Source: an uncultured Ruthenibacterium sp.
Lineage (GTDB): Bacteria > Bacillota > Clostridia > Oscillospirales > Ruminococcaceae
Direction of reading: 5' to 3'
DNA length: 64,000 bases
Assembly (NCBI GenBank): GCA_944386565.1
Contig: CALXBO010000008.1
Span: 1 to 64,000, forward strand
In this document: positions 59,550 to 64,000 of the stretch, piece by piece
Position numbering within the stretch: the stretch's first letter is position 1
Layout of the letters: each line of letters begins with the position of its first letter
Program-made: the position numbers and the translations under genes
Notes under the pieces: model-generated
The model's database searches: none
What the model was told of the DNA's origin: nothing
Seen by the model: the letters and a program-made list of their open reading frames with translations, nothing else

Positions 59550-60170
59550 TCACAGCGACTGGAACGCGCGCAGGATTTCAAGGCCCGCTTTACCGCTTTT
59601 CTCCGGGTGGAACTGGCAGCCGTACACGTTGCCGTTTGCCACCGTGGCGGGCACGGTCACGCCGTACTCGGCGGTGGCAACGAGCGCGTCGTCGCAGTCC
59701 TTCGCATAGAATGAATGCACGAAATAGACGTGCTGGCCCTCTCGGGTATTGCGCATCAGCGGGCTGTCCGGCTGCACGAGATGCAGCGCGTTCCAGCCGA
59801 TGTGCGGCACTTTCAGCGATTTTTCGGCAGCCTCAAGGTCGGGCTCGAGCGGGCACACACTGCCGCGGATGAACCCGAGGCCCTCGTGCTCACCGTACTC
59901 ATAGCTCTTTTCAAAGAGCAGCTGCATGCCGAGGCAGATGCCGAGCAGCGGCACGCCCGCCGCGGCGCGCTCCTTCAGCACGGGGACGAGCCCCGTGGCC
60001 GCGAGCTTTTCGGCCGCGTCACCGAACGCACCGACGCCCGGCAGGATGATGCGGTCCGCGCGGCGCACCTCGTCCGCATCCCGCGTGACGGCGCACTCGG
60101 CGCCGATGAAGCGCAGCGACGACGCCAGACTGAACAGGTTGCCGACGCCGTAGTCGATGATGGCTGTCAT
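59550..60170 (-). CDS. hisH: Imidazole glycerol phosphate synthase subunit HisH
   Basis: Class I glutamine amidotransferase feeding ammonia to HisF. It has 206 residues with the catalytic triad visible: Cys in GICLGMQLL (about residue 78), and His and Glu in QFHPEKSG near the C-terminus. The start is DYGVGNLFSLA. It overlaps hisB by 4 bp. Confidence 0.97.
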   Translation of the reverse strand: MTAIIDYGVGNLFSLASSLRFIGAECAVTRDADEVRRADRIILPGVGAFGDAAEKLAATGLVPVLKERAAAGVPLLGICLGMQLLFEKSYEYGEHEGLGFIRGSVCPLEPDLEAAEKSLKVPHIGWNALHLVQPDSPLMRNTREGQHVYFVHSFYAKDCDDALVATAEYGVTVPATVANGNVYGCQFHPEKSGKAGLEILRAFQSL

Positions 60171-60760
60171 AAGATCGTCCCTTTCGTCGATGGGATCTCG
60201 CTGGCGAACTTCTCGTCGATGGCGACGGCCATGCGCAGCGCTCGTGCCAGCGCCTTGAACGCGCCCTCGATGATGTGGTGGCTGTTCTCGCCCGCAAGGC
60301 TCCGCAGGTGGATGGAAGCGCCGAGGCTGCGCGCGAACGCGAGCACGAACTCCTTCACGAGCTCGGTGTCGAAATCGCCGACCTTTTCCGTCGGGATCTC
60401 GAGCGCGTAGCCCACGGCCGCGCGGCCGCCGATGTCGACCGCCGCGAGGATGAGCGCTTCGTCCATCGGCAGAATGATGTGGCCGTAGCGGTTGATGCCC
60501 GCGCGGTCGGCCAGCGCCTCGCTGAACGCGCGGCCGAGCACGATGGCCACGTCCTCAACGGTGTGATGGTAGTCCACCTGCACGTCGCCGCGGCAGCGCA
60601 GCGTCAGGTCAAAGTGGCCGTGCCGGGTGAAGAGCTCCAGCATGTGGTTGAGAAAGCCGCAGCCGGTGTCGATGTCATACATGCCCGTTCCGTCGAGGGA
60701 CAGCGAGAGCTCAATGCTCGTCTCGTCCGTGACGCGGGCGGCGCTTGCCGTGCGTTTCAT
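60167..60760 (-). CDS. hisB: Imidazoleglycerol-phosphate dehydratase
   Basis: Monofunctional HisB of 197 residues, lacking the N-terminal phosphatase of E. coli HisB, consistent with the separate hisJ. Metal-binding motifs are DTGCGFLNHMLELFTRHGHFDL, DYHHTVEDVAIVLG and GENSHHIIEGAFKA. ATG at 60760 overlaps the hisC stop by 4 bp and follows GGAGG. Confidence 0.97.
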   Translation of the reverse strand: MKRTASAARVTDETSIELSLSLDGTGMYDIDTGCGFLNHMLELFTRHGHFDLTLRCRGDVQVDYHHTVEDVAIVLGRAFSEALADRAGINRYGHIILPMDEALILAAVDIGGRAAVGYALEIPTEKVGDFDTELVKEFVLAFARSLGASIHLRSLAGENSHHIIEGAFKALARALRMAVAIDEKFASEIPSTKGTIL

Positions 60761-61824
60761 GTGGTCTCCTCCAAAAAACATTTTGTAACGGCGACGAGCG
60801 TCTTCATCTGCTCGCTCGTTCCGATTGTGATGCGGACATAGTTCTCCGTGCGCGCCGCGCCGAAGTGGCGCACCAGAATGCCGTTTTCGCGCAGATAGGC
60901 AAAATACTCCGTGCCTGTGCACGGGGCGGGCGGCGCGGCGAACAGGAAGTTCGCGCGGCTCTCCGTGACGGCAAAACCCATTGCGCGCAGCGCTGCTTTC
61001 GTCTCCTCGCGCGCCTCGATGATCTTGCCGCAGCACTCGCGGAAATACGCCGTGTCCCGCACGGCGGCCGTTCCGGCGGCGAGCGTGAGACGATTGACGT
61101 TGTACGGGTTGAAGCTGAACTTGACGGCATTCAGGTCGGCGATGAGCGACGGCGCGCCCACCGCATAGCCGAGCCGCGCACCCGCGAGACTGCGCGACTT
61201 CGAGAACGTGCCGACGACGAGGATGTTGTCGTACTTCTGCGTCAGCGGCACACAGCTCTCGCCGCCGAAATCGACGTAGGCCTCGTCCACGACGACAAGG
61301 CGCTCCGGGTTTTCCGTCACCAGAGCTTCAATTTCTGCGCGGGACAGCGCAAGGCCGGTCGGCGCGTTCGGATTTGCAAGGAACAGCGTCTCGGCCAGCC
61401 CCTTGTAATCCTCCGGCGCGAGCGACCAGTCCTCCCGCAGGGGAACCACGCGCGTCCGGATGCCGAAGAGCTGCGCGAACACGGGATAAAACCCGTACGT
61501 CACATCCGGGAACGCCGCTCCCTTGTCGCAGAACGCGCGGAACGCGAACGCAAGCGATTCGTCCGAACCGTTCGACGCGAACACGCATTCCCGCGGCACG
61601 CCGAACGCTTCGGCCAGCGCCGCGAGGAAGTCCGTGCACGCGGGGTCGGAGTAGAGGCGCAGGTCGCGCACCTGCTGCGCGCCGATCGCTTCAATGACGC
61701 GGGGCGACGGCGGGAACGGGCTCTCGTTCGTGTTCAGTTTGATGAGATTCTGAATGCCGCGCGGCTGTTCGCCCGGGGTGTACGGCTCAAGGCCGGAGAG
61801 CGTCTGTGAGAAAAAACGGCTCAT
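60757..61824 (-). CDS. hisC: Histidinol-phosphate aminotransferase
   Basis: PLP-dependent class I/II aminotransferase of 355 residues. The PLP lysine is in GTFSKSRSLAGARLGYA (Lys about residue 212). Other landmarks are LNTNESPFPPSP, SNGSDES, NPNAPTG and VDEAYVDF. It overlaps hisD and hisB by 4 bp each, indicating tight translational coupling. Confidence 0.96.
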   Translation of the reverse strand: MSRFFSQTLSGLEPYTPGEQPRGIQNLIKLNTNESPFPPSPRVIEAIGAQQVRDLRLYSDPACTDFLAALAEAFGVPRECVFASNGSDESLAFAFRAFCDKGAAFPDVTYGFYPVFAQLFGIRTRVVPLREDWSLAPEDYKGLAETLFLANPNAPTGLALSRAEIEALVTENPERLVVVDEAYVDFGGESCVPLTQKYDNILVVGTFSKSRSLAGARLGYAVGAPSLIADLNAVKFSFNPYNVNRLTLAAGTAAVRDTAYFRECCGKIIEAREETKAALRAMGFAVTESRANFLFAAPPAPCTGTEYFAYLRENGILVRHFGAARTENYVRITIGTSEQMKTLVAVTKCFLEETT

Positions 61825-63113
61825 TTTACCGCCTCCCGGTCGAAGCGCACGGCGATGCTGCGGGCGTGGCTATCCAGCCCTTCGCGGTGCGCAAAGTCCT
61901 CGATGCGCGTATGTACCTTTTCCAGCGCGTCGCGCGTGTAGTAGAGGAAGCTCGACTTTTTCACGAAATCGTCGACAGACAGCGGGCTCGAAAAACGCGC
62001 CGTGCCGAGCGTCGGCAGCGTGTGGTTCGGCCCGGCGAAGTAGTCGCCCAGAGCCTCAGGCGCGCTGCGGCCGAGGAAGATGCTGCCCGCGTTCTTGACG
62101 CGCGCGAGCATGGCGAACGGGTCGGCGACGCACAGCTCGAGGTGCTCGGGCGCGATGGCGTTCGCGATGTCGATGCCCTCGGAGAGATCGGACGCGACGA
62201 TGATCTTGCCGTTCGTCTCGATGCTCGTGCGGGCGATGTCCTCGCGCGGCAGCGTTTTCAACTGCGCCTCCACCTCTTCGGCGACGGCCTCAGCCAGCGC
62301 GCGCGAGTCGCACACGAGCACGGCGGACGCCATGCGGTCGTGCTCGGCCTGGCTGAGCAGGTCGGCAGCGACGCACACGGGGTCGGCCTCGGCGTCGGCC
62401 AGCACGAGGATCTCGCTCGGGCCGGCAATCATGTCGATGTCCACAAGGCCGTAGACGCGGCGCTTCGCCGTCGCCACATAGATGTTGCCGGGGCCGACGA
62501 TCTTGTCGACCTTCGGGACACTTTCCGTTCCGTACGCGAGCGCGCCGACGGCCTGCGCGCCGCCCGTCTTGTAGATGGCGGTGACGCCTGCGACCTTCGC
62601 GGCCGCGAGGATGGCGGGCGCAACGCCGCCGTCTTTCGCGGGCGGCGTGACCATGATGATCTCGGACACGCCCGCGATCTTGGCGGGGATGGCGTTCATC
62701 AGAACGCTCGAGGGATAGCTCGCCGTGCCGCCCGGCACATAGATGCCGACGCGCTCGATGGGCGTGATCTTCTGACCCATCACGACGCCGTCCTCTTTCG
62801 TCAGCACGAAGTTCGTGCGCACCTGACGGCTGTGGTATTCGCGGATGTTCTGCGCCGCGAGTTCCAGCGTCTCGAGGAATGCCGGGTCCTGCGACGCCAC
62901 GGCGGCGTCGATCTCCTCGTCCGTCACACGCAGAGCCGCGGGGCGTACGCCGTCGAAGCGCTCGCCGTAGTCGAGCACGGCCGCGTCGCCGCGCGCCTTT
63001 ACCGTTTCAAGGATGTCTGCGACGGCCCGTTCGACCGCCTCGCTCGCCTGTGTGTCGTCGCGGCGGAGGATCTCCTCCAGCGTCACCTCGGCGCGGTCCA
63101 GAATTTTCATCAT
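61821..63113 (-). CDS. hisD: Histidinol dehydrogenase
   Basis: Zinc-dependent enzyme for the last two oxidations to histidine, 430 residues. Motifs include YVPGGTASYPSSVLMNAIPA, VGPGNIYVATAKRRV, DMIAGPSEILVLAD, LLSQAEHDRMASAVLV with the catalytic Glu-His pair, and GPNHTLPT. It overlaps hisG and hisC by 4 bp. Confidence 0.97.
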   Translation of the reverse strand: MMKILDRAEVTLEEILRRDDTQASEAVERAVADILETVKARGDAAVLDYGERFDGVRPAALRVTDEEIDAAVASQDPAFLETLELAAQNIREYHSRQVRTNFVLTKEDGVVMGQKITPIERVGIYVPGGTASYPSSVLMNAIPAKIAGVSEIIMVTPPAKDGGVAPAILAAAKVAGVTAIYKTGGAQAVGALAYGTESVPKVDKIVGPGNIYVATAKRRVYGLVDIDMIAGPSEILVLADAEADPVCVAADLLSQAEHDRMASAVLVCDSRALAEAVAEEVEAQLKTLPREDIARTSIETNGKIIVASDLSEGIDIANAIAPEHLELCVADPFAMLARVKNAGSIFLGRSAPEALGDYFAGPNHTLPTLGTARFSSPLSVDDFVKKSSFLYYTRDALEKVHTRIEDFAHREGLDSHARSIAVRFDREAVK

Positions 63114-63727
63114 ATCCGTTCCCTCATTCCTGCGCAGATTCTGTCAATGGTGTCTTTTTCAAACTGATAGCTCGCCTTGTTGGCGATGAAGCGCGCCGAG
63201 CTCCCGGCGACGGTCGCGATGACCTCAAGGCCGTTTTCCTTCAGCGTCGTTCCCGTCTCCACGATGTCGACGATGACGTCGGAAAGTCCCAGGATGGGCG
63301 CGAGCTCAATGCTGCCGTTCAGCTTGATGAGCTCGATGCGGCGGGAAAGGCTGTCGTAATAAGCCTTCGCGACGTTCGGATACTTCGTCGCGACGCGAAG
63401 CGGCAGCGAGAGATCCTCCTGCCAGCCCTTTTTCGCGGCGACGGCAAGACGGCACGCGCCGAAGCCGAGGTCGAGCAGTTCGTACACGTCGGCGCGCGTC
63501 TCCAGAAGGACGTCCTTGCCGACGACGCCGACGTCCGCCGCGCCGTGCTCGACGTAGATAGCCACGTCGCCGGGCTTTACGAGCAGGTAGCGCACGCCCT
63601 CCTCCGGGTTCTCGAACACGAGCTTGCGCCCGCCCTGCTCGAGCTCCGGGCATCCGCAGCCGAGCTGCGAGAAGAGCTGATATACTTTGTCGCCGAGGCG
63701 TCCCTTCGGCAGTGCGATGTTCAGCAT
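63110..63727 (-). CDS. hisG: ATP phosphoribosyltransferase catalytic subunit, short form
   Basis: First and feedback-controlled step of histidine synthesis. At 205 residues it is the short HisG, which lacks the regulatory domain and needs HisZ, encoded directly upstream. Landmarks are LNIALPKGRLGDK, DVGVVGKDVL, RVATKYPN, LNGSIELAPILGLSDVIVDIVETGTTL. ATG at 63727 follows GGAGGGG and overlaps the hisZ end by 7 bp. Confidence 0.97.
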   Translation of the reverse strand: MLNIALPKGRLGDKVYQLFSQLGCGCPELEQGGRKLVFENPEEGVRYLLVKPGDVAIYVEHGAADVGVVGKDVLLETRADVYELLDLGFGACRLAVAAKKGWQEDLSLPLRVATKYPNVAKAYYDSLSRRIELIKLNGSIELAPILGLSDVIVDIVETGTTLKENGLEVIATVAGSSARFIANKASYQFEKDTIDRICAGMRERI

Positions 63728-64000
63728 GGCGACCCCTCCGTTTCCGTGATCGTTCCGTCGGCGAGCACCGTCACGGTGCGCCCGGCCCGGAATCCCGGCG
63801 GCACGCGCGTCTCGGCGCGCACGACGCCCTCGGCCGCAAGGTTTTCCGCGGCGCGTGCCACGGCCGCCGGCGGCGTGTCCGGTGCGTACAGCAGCAGCAC
63901 GTCCGCGTCGAACTCGCGTTTTTTCGGGAACGCGCGGGACAGGCCGTCCAAAACGAGCGCGAATCCGACGGCGCTCTGCGGCTTTTCGCATTTGCGCATC
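63721..64000 (-). CDS. hisZ: ATP phosphoribosyltransferase regulatory subunit HisZ, C-terminal part
   Basis: Only the last 92 or so residues lie in the window; the start is beyond 64000. HisZ is a catalytically inactive relative of HisRS that binds histidine and short HisG. The visible AVGFALVLDGLSRAF is the conserved C-terminal element that follows GGRYD in this family, and the remainder is an anticodon-domain-like end. The 7-bp overlap with hisG supports the assignment. Confidence 0.88.
   Translation of the reverse strand, partial: MRKCEKPQSAVGFALVLDGLSRAFPKKREFDADVLLLYAPDTPPAAVARAAENLAAEGVVRAETRVPPGFRAGRTVTVLADGTITETEGSPC

Noticed and set aside
63728..63991. Long N-terminal extension of hisG
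   Set aside because: The extension is Arg-rich shadow sequence in another frame over hisZ; the internal ATG at 63727 begins the conserved HisG N-terminus.
1..64000. CRISPR arrays, insertion sequences, phage genes, rRNA or tRNA genes
   Set aside because: Reading the intergenic regions showed no regularly spaced repeats, transposase or integrase motifs, and no rRNA or cloverleaf sequences. Absence by eye is not proof; tRNAscan-SE, Infernal and an IS search would settle it.

Overview
The window is a 64 kb piece of a Bacillota (Firmicutes) chromosome. It most resembles a high-GC member of the class Clostridia, probably of the Oscillospirales/Ruminococcaceae type. The grounds are a T-box upstream of pheST, an L20-type leader with an AUU start on infC, AddAB in place of RecBCD, TrmFO, a PerR-rubrerythrin pair (anaerobe oxidative-stress defence), IreB and CD1247-type proteins, RsfS/YqeK/YhbY/LCP gene order, and short-form HisG with HisZ. 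Coding DNA is GC-rich, whereas promoters are AT-rich with textbook -35/-10 elements. No rRNA, tRNA, CRISPR array, phage gene, insertion sequence or defence cluster is visible. The species cannot be named from the sequence alone.

Layout. 1-487: tail of an oligopeptide-importer ATPase. 658-4843: a MarR regulator with its own palindromic operator, followed by a two-subunit (asymmetric) ABC exporter. 4979-6913: three lipoproteins, DUF4358 / DHHW-like / DUF4358. 6953-7780 (minus): a CCA-adding-enzyme-like protein without its catalytic head, divergent from murC (7932-9308). 9376-11810 (minus): DUF1848 protein, an orphan MazF/PemK toxin, an HD phosphohydrolase and acpS. 11901-16378 (plus): promoter, Phe T-box, pheS, pheT, then ireB and a small unknown protein.

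From 16.4 kb to the right edge every gene is on the minus strand. In the direction of transcription from the right edge: hisZGDCBHAF-IE-hisJ plus ppa; a 46-codon membrane ORF, pentapeptide protein, rimM, trmD; HPr; uvrC-rsmD-coaD-coiled-coil protein; perR-rbr; addB-addA; infC-rpmI-rplT; an rlmB-like methyltransferase, dprA, topA, trmFO, plsX, rnc, smc, ftsY, rdgB, yhbY, nadD, yqeK, two LCP proteins, rsfS, leuS; rpsU; yqeG, efp, CD1247-like; ybaK-like; and an ECF sigma factor with its putative anti-sigma partner.

Most of the window is core housekeeping: histidine biosynthesis, translation, tRNA/rRNA modification, recombination repair, chromosome segregation and envelope assembly. Many genes overlap by exactly 4 bp (ATGA/GTGA), indicating translational coupling. 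I did not find a large undescribed system. The least conventional items are the headless CCA-like protein, the orphan mazF whose ribosome-binding site sits in a hairpin, the DUF4358-DHHW-DUF4358 lipoproteins without an MBOAT partner, the 46-codon ORF plus terminator directly ahead of the pentapeptide-rimM-trmD genes, and a long near-perfect hairpin at 40422-40476.
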